This document shows, in pieces, positions 9,036 through 17,280 of a stretch of DNA of 45,330 nucleotides. Source of the DNA: Chitinophagaceae bacterium (GTDB lineage: Bacteria > Bacteroidota > Bacteroidia > Chitinophagales > Chitinophagaceae). A program made the position numbers and the translations under genes. The DNA lies in contig JAJTFQ010000056.1 of the NCBI GenBank assembly GCA_021299955.1, positions 1 to 45,330 on the forward strand, given 5' to 3'. The notes below the pieces were generated by a model. The model ran no database searches and was not told the DNA's origin. It saw only the letters and a program-made list of their open reading frames with translations. Every line of letters begins with the position of its first letter. Within the stretch, counting starts at the first letter, position 1.

Positions 9036-9284
9036 ATGAAGCGACCAAACAGGGATCTGCTGGTCCTATTTAAGGACAAATCGATGAGCGAACAGGCAAT
9101 CGAGTGGGAAGTCGATCAACTGAACCGCTTATTGTTCACCGTGGAGTCTCCGGACTACATGTGCTCCTCGTGCGAAGTCCTGGATCTCAATAAACGCAAG
9201 ATCCTCCGCAACAGACGACATGTCGAGTCTGTACTCAGGGAAAAGCACCGGAAGCCCTTCATTTTTATCAACAACCTCAATTGA
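9036..9284 (+). CDS. Conserved-looking hypothetical protein, 82 aa
   Basis: This is a soluble, charged protein (MKRPNRDLLVLFKDKSMSEQ...). It has one Cys pair in YMCSSCEVLDLNKRK and a basic C-terminal third (RNRRHVESVLREKHRK). There is no signal peptide or membrane segment. It starts 18 bp after the small lipoprotein and is followed immediately by a strong terminator, so the two form a bicistronic unit. I do not recognise the family. The CxxC could be a metal or redox site, but with only two cysteines this is speculation. Confidence 0.65.
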   Translation: MKRPNRDLLVLFKDKSMSEQAIEWEVDQLNRLLFTVESPDYMCSSCEVLDLNKRKILRNRRHVESVLREKHRKPFIFINNLN

Positions 9285-9290
9285 TATCGA

Positions 9291-9316
9291 AACCCGCCAC
9301 AATGGCGGGTTTTTTA
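9291..9316 (+). terminator. Intrinsic terminator after the 82-aa gene
   Basis: Inverted repeat AACCCGCCA / TGGCGGGTT with a 3-nt loop, running into a T6 tract, 7 bp after the stop codon. Confidence 0.9.
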
Positions 9317-9362
9317 TTACCCGAAATCGTTGATTTCCTCACTTTTAAACGTCAAAGACTCA

Positions 9363-9419
9363 ACACCCTCCAAGGGTGGGGTAAGCCTCCAAGGGTGGTG
9401 GTACCCTCCAAGGGTTCGG
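9363..9419. repeat. Three short hairpin units with a CTCCAAG core
   Basis: Three tandem units of about 19 bp, each built around CCTCCAAGG: CACCCTCCAAGGGTG, GCCTCCAAGGGTGG and ACCCTCCAAGGGT. Each can fold as a small hairpin with a CCA loop. They lie in the 420-bp gap between convergent genes, together with the related block at 9611-9670. No coding potential is supported here. Confidence 0.75.
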
Positions 9420-9483
9420 GTATATTCACATAACATCGCTACGGGTACATCGCCATCCCAAGCATCTCTAGCCTGCGTCGCGG

Positions 9484-9510
9484 TTAGACGCGATTCATCG
9501 CGTCTCTACC
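9484..9510. repeat. Palindromic element, copy 1
   Basis: AGACGCGAT-TC-ATCGCGTCT (9486-9505) is a perfect 9-bp inverted repeat followed by CTACC. It is a slightly decayed reverse-complement copy of the element at 9581-9610: the central dinucleotide is TC here and GA there. Confidence 0.8.
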
Positions 9511-9580
9511 ATCGCAGGGTGCAAGCCCTGGCAGAAAATCTCATAACAATCCCCGAAAAAAATTAGTGCCTCACACTCAT

Positions 9581-9610
9581 GGTAGAGACGCGATGAATCG
9601 CGTCTCTACC
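9581..9610. repeat. Palindromic element, copy 2 (perfect 14-bp arms)
   Basis: Arms GGTAGAGACGCGAT (9581-9594) and ATCGCGTCTCTACC (9597-9610) are exact reverse complements around GA. It would form a strong RNA or DNA hairpin. There is no T-tract, so it is not a classical terminator. It resembles dispersed palindromic repeats (REP/MITE-like) seen in other bacteria. Confidence 0.85.
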
Positions 9611-9670
9611 GAGTTGGGAACTCTCCAAGAGTTGGGAACTCTCCAAGAGTTGGGGACGCTCCAAGCGTTT
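9611..9670. repeat. 18-bp tandem hairpin repeats with covarying arms
   Basis: Two identical 18-bp units (GAGTTGGGAACTCTCCAA at 9611-9628 and 9629-9646) and a third variant (9647-9664, GAGTTGGGGACGCTCCAA) followed by GCGTTT. Within the array AACTCT-CCA-AGAGTT and ACGCT-CCA-AGCGT are inverted repeats around the same CCA. The arm change in the last unit is compensated on both sides. Confidence 0.85.
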
Positions 9671-9705
9671 GCTGGGGTAGCCTGTTTTGGATTGATAAGA
9701 GGAGG

Positions 9706-10974
9706 TCAGCTGGTCTCCTTTAGTGCCACTTTAAGTTTCTGGAACATTTCGTGGATGTCTTCGATCTTGACGGTTCCTACGCTCAGTCGGTACCAGGGCG
9801 AGGTGGGCTGTGCGCCGAAGACATGGAAAGGCACGATCGCCAACCCTGCTTTATTCAAGAGATAGGCGGTGACATCGGCCTGGGTTTCGAGCCGGGTTCC
9901 ATCAGGTAGCGTACGGCCGCAGAGGTCAATTTTCACGGTGAGATAGATGGCAGCCTGGGGCACGATCGCGTCCACGGGGTGGCCTTCTTTTTTCAATTGC
10001 CGGAACCCCTTATGGATCTTTTGCAAGCGTTCGTTGAGCCCCGACTTGAGAATCTTGAGATATTGATCCACCGCACCCTTCTGCATCAGGAACCTGGATG
10101 TGGCCTTCTGTTCGGGCAGCGGACTCCAGGCACCGACATGGGAGAGGATGGATTTCATCCGGCCGATGATATGTGCCGGCCCCATCGACCAGCCCACACG
10201 TACACCGGTAGCGGCGAAGGCCTTGCTGATGCCGTCAATGAAAACCGTATATGGACGCAATTCGGGCCGGAGGCGAACAGGATCATGATGCTCCGTGGAT
10301 CCGTATGTAAGTTGCCAGTAGATCTGGTCGAACATGAGGTGCAGCTTCTTCTGTCCGGCCGGACGCCGTTCGTTTTCCTCCACTACCAGGTCACAAATCG
10401 CCTGGAGCTGCTCTTTTCCGAAGGTAGTACCCGTCGGATTCAGAGGAGAGGAGAGCGACAGCAAGACTGCATCTGAAAGGTGGGGACGGAGATCCTCCGC
10501 CGATGGCATGAAATCATGTTCGGGATGAGTTTGCACAACACAATGACGGCCATCCACGAAGTGAACATAGTGATTGTTATTCCAGGAGGGAACCGTGTAG
10601 ACGACCTTCTCTCCTGCATCAACTATGGCCCGGAAAAGCGTGTAGATCAGCGGACGTCCACCTGAGGCGATCAGGATCTCGTCCACCCCGTAATCCAGGC
10701 CCTGGCGTTCGGCAATGAACTTAGACACGGCCTTGCGCAGTTCAGGTTCACCATCTCCCGCCGGATAGTTGGTCAGGTGCTGACGATATGCAAATATGAT
10801 CTCCTCCTCAAGTTCATGAGGGATGGGGAAGATCTGGGGGTCGTAATCTCCGATGGTGTAATTGAAGATCCGCTCCCCTCCGCTCATCTTTTTCCTGATC
10901 TCACCATTCATCCGCACGATCTCGGATTCGATGAGCGTTTCCGCCAATCGGGAAAGCTTCTTGTCTTCACTCAT
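9706..10974 (-). CDS. PLP-dependent aminotransferase, class I/II
   Basis: The 422-residue fold-type I aminotransferase has the usual landmarks: YPAGDGEPELRKAVSKFI (small-domain start), SSPLNPTGTTF (substrate/PLP loop) and DGISKAFAATGVRVGW with the Schiff-base lysine. It probably acts on an amino acid/2-oxo acid pair in the cytoplasm; substrate specificity is not readable. The start at 10974 (MSEDKKLSRLAE) is preferred. An alternative ATG at 11076 overlaps the upstream gene's stop as ATGA, but the added 34 residues look non-conserved and contain a likely promoter box. It lies downstream of, and co-directional with, the BNR-repeat gene. Confidence 0.88.
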   Translation of the reverse strand: MSEDKKLSRLAETLIESEIVRMNGEIRKKMSGGERIFNYTIGDYDPQIFPIPHELEEEIIFAYRQHLTNYPAGDGEPELRKAVSKFIAERQGLDYGVDEILIASGGRPLIYTLFRAIVDAGEKVVYTVPSWNNNHYVHFVDGRHCVVQTHPEHDFMPSAEDLRPHLSDAVLLSLSSPLNPTGTTFGKEQLQAICDLVVEENERRPAGQKKLHLMFDQIYWQLTYGSTEHHDPVRLRPELRPYTVFIDGISKAFAATGVRVGWSMGPAHIIGRMKSILSHVGAWSPLPEQKATSRFLMQKGAVDQYLKILKSGLNERLQKIHKGFRQLKKEGHPVDAIVPQAAIYLTVKIDLCGRTLPDGTRLETQADVTAYLLNKAGLAIVPFHVFGAQPTSPWYRLSVGTVKIEDIHEMFQKLKVALKETS

Positions 10975-11011
10975 ATCAGTCTCAGTTGTTAAGGTTGGTG
11001 TCTTCCCGATG

Positions 11012-11019
11012 TAAAAATA
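11012..11019 (-). promoter_or_regulatory. Candidate -7 box for the aminotransferase gene
   Basis: On the minus strand TATTTTTA (consensus TAnnTTTG, one mismatch) lies about 38 nt before the chosen start, with a TTG about 20 nt further upstream. This supports a start at 10974 rather than 11076. Confidence 0.4.
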
Positions 11020-11072
11020 CCGAACAAGGCTTACCTGGCAATACCCGATTTGATGCAGGTCCGGCCCGATGA

Positions 11073-14000
11073 TCATTTAGAGCGGAACGGATCCGGCTGA
11101 TGTGCCTTCACCAGTTCCTGGTAAGCAGGCCAGGATCTTCCGAGCCATGCTTCTATGCGGCCGACGGCCACGGAGAGCTGACGGCCCGCCTCTTCCACCA
11201 GTGCCTGCTCTGTTTCGGCCGGAGGCAGCGGACGGGCACCGATGGCCTGTAACGCCTGCTGGAACTGAGACATCACCGTGGTCCTGGGTACTTGTCCGTA
11301 TCCCTGGGCCGTACTCCGCTTTCCGCTGATGAATTCGCGGATGGTTTTGATGGAATCCTGCACGGCCTTTGTCGACTTTCTGATCGAATCGGCCATGGCT
11401 CCCTTATCGTCCTTATAGGCTGTCTCTATCCGCCCGGCTGCCTCCTCTGCTTCCGAGAGTCGGTCCATCGCATCTGTCAGTGGTTGTGCCAGTTGCATCA
11501 GCCGGTCACGTAGCGCCTGTTGTGCCTGACGCACGGCGGTTCTGTCACCCAGCCGCGGATCATCCGCCACAGTGATCAGGGTCGTGTCTTGCCGGTCGCC
11601 CAGACTGGCCACAATGGTATATCTGCCCGGCATGACGGGTTGTCCGCCGTATTCAGGTGCTCCAGGTTTCGGTTTAGGTGAGCCGGGCATGCGTGTTCCC
11701 TTGCTTTCCATCCCCCAGTATTGTCTGTTGAAGCCGGATCCGGAAGGCATTTTCAATTCCCGAACATGACGTCCCTGTGCATCCATGATGCGGATGCGGA
11801 TGCTGTCGACTCCTTTCTTTTTGCGCTCGGCCGCGCTGGTATCGGCATCTGAAAACCAGGAGATGGACGCTTCCCTCGACCGGTTCTGTGCTTCCCAAAG
11901 TCCCCAGGTGCTCCATTCATAACCATCCGGATTGGTGAACTGTGCCTGAACTGCCGTGGGCGGAGGATAGAGCATGAAAGGTTTGGTGATCTTACCCTTC
12001 GCAGCGGCGTGTGCCCGCAACGGGCGAATGTTGTCGAGCACCCAGATCGAACGGCCGAAGGTAGCGATGACCAGGTCTGCCTCACGTTCCTGGATGGCCA
12101 TGTCGAAGGTAGATACCGGCGGAAATCCGTGTTTCCAGCGTTCGAAGGTGATGCCATTGTCGAGGCTTACCCACAGTCCCTGTTCCGACCCTGTAAATAT
12201 GAGATTGGGTTCCGTCGGATCCTGCAACACACATAACGTGTAACCGGTGACCTTCTTTTCATCGACCATACGGGTCCAGGTCTTTCCATAGTCGGATGTG
12301 CGGAAGATGTATGGCTTCATATCACCCCGACGGTAATCATTACAGACGACGAATGCCTCCCCGGCGACATGCCTGGAAGCCTGGATCTGTGGGATCCAGC
12401 CGCCGACGGGCATGCCGGGGATCTTTCCGCGGAAATTCATCCAGGTGCGACCGCCGTCGCGGGTAAGTTGAACGTTTCCATCGTCGGTACCAACCCAGAT
12501 CACGCCCTTTTCCAGGGGAGAAGGGGCGATGGTGAGGATGGTGCAAAAATTCTCCGCCCCGGTAATGTCCAGCGACAAACCGCCATTCTTCGACTGGTCG
12601 ATCTTCGCGCTATCGTTTGTGGTGAGATCAGGAGAAATGGTCTGCCAGCTTGCACCCTTGCTGGCGCTGCGATGCAGGAACTGGCTGCCGAAATAGATGG
12701 TGGACTTATCGAAGGGATCCTGGGCGATCGCTGCATTCCAGTTGAAGCGGAAGCGCACCGCGGGATCGGTACTCACCGGCTTGATGTACCACTGCTGCCC
12801 GGTGCGGACGTTGTACCGGCCGACAGAGCCCCCCTGGCTCATGGCATAGACCCATTCCGCGTCTTCGGGGTCGGGCATGACATCGAATCCGTCGCCACTC
12901 CACAGGCTTTTCCAGTGATAATTCCGGATGCCTCCTTCGGACCAGATATAGGCGGGACCGCGCCAGCTGCCGTTGTCCTGCATGCCGCCCATGACATTGT
13001 ACGGCATGTCGTTGTCGACATTGATGTGATAGAACTGTCCGACCGGTAGCTTTTCGTCGAAGATCCAGTGGGCGCCGCGGTCGCGGGTAATGCCGATGCC
13101 GCCGTCATTCCCGTCTATGATGAAATTGCCGTCCTTTGGATGGATCCAGAAAGCGTGATGGTCGGGATGGATGCCATTGTAAGGGATGACATTTTTGAAG
13201 GTCTTGCCTCCGTCTTCACTCATGGAGATCATTTGATTGATCATCCAGAGACGGTTTTCATTTTGGGGATCGCAGGCGATGTCCTGGAAATAGAAGGGCC
13301 GATTGGTGACCCATTGCGGGTCGCTGTTGACCAGGCTCCAGTGGTATCCGCCGTCATCACTCATGTAGAGGCCGTTCTTCGTCGCCTCCACCAGCGCGTA
13401 GACGCGCTCCGGGCGTGAACGGCTGATGGCGAGTCCGATGCGACCCAGGTGTCCGTCGGGCAGTCCCTCGGCCTTGCCCAGCTGCTTCCAGTTGCGGCCA
13501 CCGTCAACGGTCATGTACAGACCGCTGCCCCTGCCGCCACTCATCAGGCTCCAGGGGGTGCGGTAATGCTGCCACATGGCCGCGAATATCTTGTTCGGAT
13601 TGGCCGGATCCATGATCATGTCACCGATGCCGGAGGAGTCATTGGTGTACAGGATACGCTCCCAGCTGGCACCGCCGTTGGTCGTCTTGAACACACCGCG
13701 TTCAGGATGCGGAGCGTACGGATTGCCGATGACGCCTGCATACACGGTCTGCGGATGGAGCGGATCGATCAGGATCCGATGAATGTTGCGGGTCTTTTCC
13801 AGTCCCATACGCTGCCAGGTGCGTCCGGCATCGAGCGTGCGGTATATGCCTTCGCCGAGGTTGAGGGAGTTGCGGGGGTTACCCTCGCCTGTTCCCACCC
13901 AGACGGTTGAAGGATTGTTCTGCTGAATGGCGATCGAACCAACGTTGAGGATGGGTTGTTCATCGAAAACAGAGGTCCAGGACATGCCTCCGTTCTCGGT

Positions 14001-14234
14001 CTTCCATACGCCGCCGGATGCAGCCCCGAGCCAGATATGCCGCGGGTCTTCAACGACAGCGTCCACCGCTGTGATGCGGCCGCTCATACCGGCCGGACCG
14101 ATGTTGCGGGGTTTCATGTCTGAGAAGCGCGACAGAACTGATGATGGTTGCTGGGCGAAACCGATAGGCCCGGAGAGGATGAGACCTGTCAGCATCAGGC
14201 AGGCTGCCAGACGGAGGGATTTTCCATGAATCAT
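11073..14234 (-). CDS. Large exported BNR/sortilin-like beta-propeller protein
   Basis: This is a 1053-residue protein with a signal peptide (MIHGKSLRLAACLMLTGLIL, cleavage near GFAQQ). Residues ~50-720 hold repeated BNR/Asp-box-like motifs: GGVWKTENGGMSW, GIYRTLDAGRTW, GVFKTTNGGASW, GLYMTVDGGRNW, GLYMSDDGGYHW, ISMSEDGGKTF, QLTRDGGRTW and FRTSDYGKTW. They are typical of multi-bladed propellers of the sortilin/VPS10-like or 'glycosyl hydrolase' BNR group. The C-terminal third (about 780-1050) has a beta domain (GRYTIVASLGDRQDTTLITV) and a helical tail. It is exported, probably periplasmic or surface-bound. No catalytic role can be assigned; database names such as glycosyl hydrolase are historical. 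It is upstream of the aminotransferase. Confidence 0.87.
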   Translation of the reverse strand: MIHGKSLRLAACLMLTGLILSGPIGFAQQPSSVLSRFSDMKPRNIGPAGMSGRITAVDAVVEDPRHIWLGAASGGVWKTENGGMSWTSVFDEQPILNVGSIAIQQNNPSTVWVGTGEGNPRNSLNLGEGIYRTLDAGRTWQRMGLEKTRNIHRILIDPLHPQTVYAGVIGNPYAPHPERGVFKTTNGGASWERILYTNDSSGIGDMIMDPANPNKIFAAMWQHYRTPWSLMSGGRGSGLYMTVDGGRNWKQLGKAEGLPDGHLGRIGLAISRSRPERVYALVEATKNGLYMSDDGGYHWSLVNSDPQWVTNRPFYFQDIACDPQNENRLWMINQMISMSEDGGKTFKNVIPYNGIHPDHHAFWIHPKDGNFIIDGNDGGIGITRDRGAHWIFDEKLPVGQFYHINVDNDMPYNVMGGMQDNGSWRGPAYIWSEGGIRNYHWKSLWSGDGFDVMPDPEDAEWVYAMSQGGSVGRYNVRTGQQWYIKPVSTDPAVRFRFNWNAAIAQDPFDKSTIYFGSQFLHRSASKGASWQTISPDLTTNDSAKIDQSKNGGLSLDITGAENFCTILTIAPSPLEKGVIWVGTDDGNVQLTRDGGRTWMNFRGKIPGMPVGGWIPQIQASRHVAGEAFVVCNDYRRGDMKPYIFRTSDYGKTWTRMVDEKKVTGYTLCVLQDPTEPNLIFTGSEQGLWVSLDNGITFERWKHGFPPVSTFDMAIQEREADLVIATFGRSIWVLDNIRPLRAHAAAKGKITKPFMLYPPPTAVQAQFTNPDGYEWSTWGLWEAQNRSREASISWFSDADTSAAERKKKGVDSIRIRIMDAQGRHVRELKMPSGSGFNRQYWGMESKGTRMPGSPKPKPGAPEYGGQPVMPGRYTIVASLGDRQDTTLITVADDPRLGDRTAVRQAQQALRDRLMQLAQPLTDAMDRLSEAEEAAGRIETAYKDDKGAMADSIRKSTKAVQDSIKTIREFISGKRSTAQGYGQVPRTTVMSQFQQALQAIGARPLPPAETEQALVEEAGRQLSVAVGRIEAWLGRSWPAYQELVKAHQPDPFRSK

Positions 14235-14301
14235 TTCGAAAAGAGTTTGCGCTGGTAAATTAAACATTAAATATCTTGTTCTTCAATTCAAACCGAAGCA
14301 T

Positions 14302-14907
14302 ATGCAAAGATTCACATTTCGTTTCATGGGCCTGACTGCCCTCGCCCTCGCATTCTCTACTACCCAGGCACAGGTGACCAAATGGGCCGTGGACAAAGCG
14401 CATTCCAATGTTAAATTCACCGTCACGCACATGGCGATCTCCGAAGTGGACGGAAGTTTCAAGGTATTCGACGGTACGATGGAGCACGCCAAGGCGGATT
14501 TCACCGATGCGAAGGTCAGCTTCACCATCGACGCCGCTTCTGTGAATACCGAGAACGGCGGTCGCGACAATCACCTGAAGGGTGATGACTTCTTCAACAC
14601 TGAAAAATTCCCCTCCATCAAGTTCGAAAGCACCTCAATGAAAGCACTGGGAGGTAACAAATATCAGCTGACCGGCAATATGACCGTTCGTGACGTCACC
14701 AAGCCTGTCACCTGGGATGTTACTTTTGGCGGTACACAGGCGACTCCCCGAGGCAAGAAGGCCGGCTTCAAGGCGAGGGCCACCATCAATCGTTTTGATT
14801 ACAACCTGAAATGGAACCGTGCGATGGAAGCCGGCGGACTGGTTGTCGGTGAAAACGTAGAGGTGGTCCTGAATATCCAAATGAACGAGGTGAAGGCAGC
14901 TCAGTAA
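14302..14907 (+). CDS. YceI-family periplasmic lipid-binding protein
   Basis: The 201-residue protein has a signal peptide ending STTQAQ. The mature part shows the YceI pattern: WAVDKAHSNVKFTVTHMAIS at the start, a central ENGGRDNHLKGDDFFNTEKFP (the D-x-H-L-x-x-x-D-F-F block), GNMTVRDVTKPVTWDV, and a C-terminal FDYNLKWNRAMEAGGLVVGE. The family forms a lipocalin-like barrel that binds polyisoprenoid or amphiphilic molecules in the periplasm. Length and motif order are complete. It is monocistronic and closed by a strong terminator. It starts divergently from the BNR gene with 67 bp between. Confidence 0.93.
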   Translation: MQRFTFRFMGLTALALAFSTTQAQVTKWAVDKAHSNVKFTVTHMAISEVDGSFKVFDGTMEHAKADFTDAKVSFTIDAASVNTENGGRDNHLKGDDFFNTEKFPSIKFESTSMKALGGNKYQLTGNMTVRDVTKPVTWDVTFGGTQATPRGKKAGFKARATINRFDYNLKWNRAMEAGGLVVGENVEVVLNIQMNEVKAAQ

Positions 14908-14928
14908 ACGAAGCTTCCATCATTGTTG

Positions 14929-14960
14929 AACAGGGCTGTCAGGATGCTGACAGCCCTGTT
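14929..14960. terminator. Terminator between yceI-like and msrB genes
   Basis: 14-bp perfect arms AACAGGGCTGTCAG / CTGACAGCCCTGTT with a 4-nt loop (GATG), between convergent genes. Short A and T stretches lie at its edges. Confidence 0.85.
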
Positions 14961-14972
14961 TCATTTAGGATA

Positions 14973-15533
14973 TCATCCTTTCTTGTACTTTTCTTCAGCC
15001 TTTTTGGCCTTCTCGAAATCGAGGATGACCCCATTGATGCAATAACGCAGGCCGGTGGGCGGTGGGCCGTCTTCAAAAACATGGCCGAGATGTGCTTCGC
15101 ACCGGCCACATTGCACCTCGGTGCGCACCATGCCATGCGTGCGGTCGACCAGGTAGATGATGCTTTCCTTTTTCACCGGCTGGTAGAAGCTGGGCCATCC
15201 GCATCCGCTGTCGAACTTGGTGTCGCTCAGGAAGAGCGGGTTACCGCAGGCGGCACAGTAGTAGGTACCCACTTCTTCGAATTTCTCGAATTTACTGGTC
15301 CACGGACGCTCAGTGCCTTTTTGCCGGGCGATGAAATACATTTCCGGTGTCAGCATTTTTTTCCATTCCGCGTCCGGGAGACTGACCTTTGCGCTGTCCG
15401 TCCGGGAATAAACAGCCGGTTTCTTGGATTCATCCTGCATGGATACCTGTTTTTTTTCGGGTCTGGGTTGTGAAAAACTGCAGTTCATGCCCGTGAACGC
15501 GAACATGAGCAGGAGTGTGCATTTGATATTCAT
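14973..15533 (-). CDS. msrB: Peptide-methionine (R)-S-oxide reductase, exported
   Basis: This is a 186-residue MsrB with an N-terminal signal sequence ([18 protein letters not shown]); a lipobox-like Cys18 makes either SPI export or lipidation possible. The MsrB domain (about 52-180) has the zinc tetrad Cys93/Cys96 (CAAC) and Cys142/Cys145 (CGRC). The GCGWPSF block is present, and the catalytic cysteine is Cys165 in RYCINGV. It reduces methionine-R-sulfoxide in proteins, and in the envelope it would repair oxidised exported proteins. It is likely to depend on a periplasmic thioredoxin-like donor. Confidence 0.93.
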   Translation of the reverse strand: MNIKCTLLLMFAFTGMNCSFSQPRPEKKQVSMQDESKKPAVYSRTDSAKVSLPDAEWKKMLTPEMYFIARQKGTERPWTSKFEKFEEVGTYYCAACGNPLFLSDTKFDSGCGWPSFYQPVKKESIIYLVDRTHGMVRTEVQCGRCEAHLGHVFEDGPPPTGLRYCINGVILDFEKAKKAEEKYKKG

Positions 15534-15620
15534 ATGTATGTAACAAGTTGAATGTCGATCAGGTTCTGTCGATCGAGCGATTTACAGACAGAGCGGGACT
15601 GTGGAAATTGAAAATGTCGG

Positions 15621-15628
15621 TATATTTG
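15621..15628 (+). promoter_or_regulatory. Candidate -7 box for adk
   Basis: TATATTTG is a full match to the Bacteroidota -7 consensus TAnnTTTG, 33 nt upstream of the adk start. It supports the ATG at 15662. No clear -33 TTTG is seen. Confidence 0.5.
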
Positions 15629-15661
15629 GACACCGTTGCAAAGGAACGGAACCCTACCAAC

Positions 15662-16249
15662 ATGTTCAATCTCATTCTCTTCGGCCCTCCCGGCAGTGGC
15701 AAGGGCACACAGTCTGAAAAACTCATTGCAAAGTACGGATTCAAGCATCTTTCCACCGGGGATCTGCTCCGCAGCGAGATCGCGCGGCAGACACCGTTGG
15801 GGATGGAAGCGAAAAGCCTGATGGACCAGGGACAGCTGGTGCCGGATGCCGTAGTGATCGGAATGATCAGCAGTGCCCTGGAGGCGAATCCGGATGTCCC
15901 GGGTTTCCTGTTCGATGGATTCCCGCGGACGACGGCCCAGGCGGAGGCGCTGGACCGTCTGCTGACCGAACATGGTTCAGCGATCGGCGTGCTGATCGCT
16001 CTGCAGGTTCCGGAAGAGGAACTGATCGCTCGGATGTTGAATCGTGCCAAGACCTCCGGTCGCAGCGATGATGCGGACGAGCATGTCCAGCGCAACAGGC
16101 TGGCGGTGTATCGCAGAGATACGCTGCCCGTGTCGGATCATTATGCCCAGTTCGGCAAATCACTCTCCATTGAGGGGGTTGGTGGCATCGAAGAGATCTT
16201 CGGGCGCATATGCCAGGTGATCGACGAGCGGTCGTCGCAGGCCTCATGA
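15662..16249 (+). CDS. adk: Adenylate kinase
   Basis: The product is 195 residues, the short form without a long zinc LID. It has the P-loop GPPGSGKGT (8-16), STGDLLR for AMP binding, FLFDGFPRTTAQAEALD (FPR block), RSDDADEHVQRNRLAVYRRDT for the R-rich lid, and a C-terminal helix. It converts ATP + AMP into 2 ADP in the cytoplasm. The open frame extends 38 codons upstream, but MFNLILFGPPG is the natural start, with a -7 box just ahead. It ends before a terminator shared with convergent fabG. Confidence 0.95.
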   Translation: MFNLILFGPPGSGKGTQSEKLIAKYGFKHLSTGDLLRSEIARQTPLGMEAKSLMDQGQLVPDAVVIGMISSALEANPDVPGFLFDGFPRTTAQAEALDRLLTEHGSAIGVLIALQVPEEELIARMLNRAKTSGRSDDADEHVQRNRLAVYRRDTLPVSDHYAQFGKSLSIEGVGGIEEIFGRICQVIDERSSQAS

Positions 16250-16271
16250 TATTCAAATATGACCTTAAATG

Positions 16272-16305
16272 AGAAGCCGGACTATCCTGAGAAAGTCCGG
16301 CTTCT
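16272..16305. terminator. Terminator between adk and fabG
   Basis: Perfect 12-bp arms AGAAGCCGGACT / AGTCCGGCTTCT with a 10-nt loop between convergent genes. The T-tract is modest. Confidence 0.8.
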
Positions 16306-16327
16306 GTTCTTAGGGAACCACGCATGG

Positions 16328-17083
16328 TCAGATGTTCAATCCTCCGCAAACGCTGAGCACCTGTCCGGTCACATAGGCGCTCATGTCTGAAGCCAGGAAC
16401 AGAGTGGCGTTGCCGATTTCTTCTGCGCTGCCGAAGCGACCGAGGGGAATTTTATCCATGAATGCCTTGGCAGCATCTCCTTCCTTTAGATAATGGGTCA
16501 TATCCGTTTCGATGAAGCCCGGTGCAATGGCGTTGCAACGGATGTTCCGGCTTCCCAGTTCGTGGGCGACGGACTTGGTGAATCCGATGATGCCGGCCTT
16601 GCTGGCGGCATAGCTCGACTGTCCGGCATTGCCCCGGATGCCGATGATGGAGCTCATGTTAATGATGGATCCCCGGCGTGCCTTCATCATAGGTCGTATA
16701 ACCTGTTTGGTCATGTTAAAGACGCTTTTGAGGTTGACATCCATGACTTCATCCCATTGTTCGGGTGTCATGCGCAACAGCAGGTTGTCCTTAGAGATGC
16801 CTGCATTGTTGACACAGACATCGATCGCCCCGAATTCCTTGAGAACGTCGGCGACAAATTGTTCTGAAGCGGCAAAATCACCGGCATTGGTCTGCCAGGC
16901 GCGCGCGCGTACGCCCATATCACCCAACCGGGACACGAGAGACGCTGCGCGGTCGGCACTGCTGTCCGAAACGTAGGTGAAAGCGATGTGTGCTCCGTGT
17001 TCCGCCAGTTTGAGGGCGATGGCTTCTCCGATACCTCGGGCAGCTCCAGTCACGATGGCCACCCTGTCCTGTAATAGTTTCAT
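16328..17083 (-). CDS. fabG: 3-oxoacyl-ACP reductase (SDR)
   Basis: This is a 251-residue classical short-chain dehydrogenase. It has the NAD(P)-binding TGAARGIG (12-19), the NNAG motif, and the catalytic set Asn118, Ser145, Tyr158 and Lys162 (YAASK). FabG-like features are VNNAGISKDNLLLRM, the APGFIETDMT block and the C-terminal SAYVTGQVLSVCGG. It reduces 3-oxoacyl-ACP in fatty-acid elongation. It stands alone here, not with other fab genes, so another SDR substrate is possible, although motif agreement with FabG is close. Confidence 0.88.
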   Translation of the reverse strand: MKLLQDRVAIVTGAARGIGEAIALKLAEHGAHIAFTYVSDSSADRAASLVSRLGDMGVRARAWQTNAGDFAASEQFVADVLKEFGAIDVCVNNAGISKDNLLLRMTPEQWDEVMDVNLKSVFNMTKQVIRPMMKARRGSIINMSSIIGIRGNAGQSSYAASKAGIIGFTKSVAHELGSRNIRCNAIAPGFIETDMTHYLKEGDAAKAFMDKIPLGRFGSAEEIGNATLFLASDMSAYVTGQVLSVCGGLNI

Positions 17084-17232
17084 CTGGATGATAGTTTCCG
17101 GGGCAAGTTAAGGGATTGAGTGGAATGCAAGCCAAATCCCGGCTGACTAACCTGCCACATGGGAAATTGTTAAGGATTTTCAAAAATCTATAAAGTTACT
17201 TTGGACTTGGCATTTACCTTATTTTATCTGTA

Positions 17233-17262
17233 ATTTGCATAGTCAGTATTTGCATAGTCAGT
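17233..17262 (+). repeat. 15-bp tandem duplication upstream of the 123-aa gene
   Basis: ATTTGCATAGTCAGT is repeated exactly twice (17233-17247, 17248-17262) and followed by ATTTG, ending 18 bp before the start codon. Each joint creates TATTTG, reminiscent of the -7 TAnnTTTG box. Confidence 0.85.
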
Positions 17263-17280
17263 ATTTGAATTGGAAATTTC

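Noticed and set aside
9363-9670. Possible CRISPR array
   Set aside because: Units are 18-19 bp, directly adjacent and palindromic, with no unique spacers of regular size and no cas genes nearby.
9566-9865. 99-codon frame running through the repeat block into the aminotransferase gene
   Set aside because: Its translation is the repeat itself (periodic ELGTLQ) and antisense sequence of the aminotransferase.
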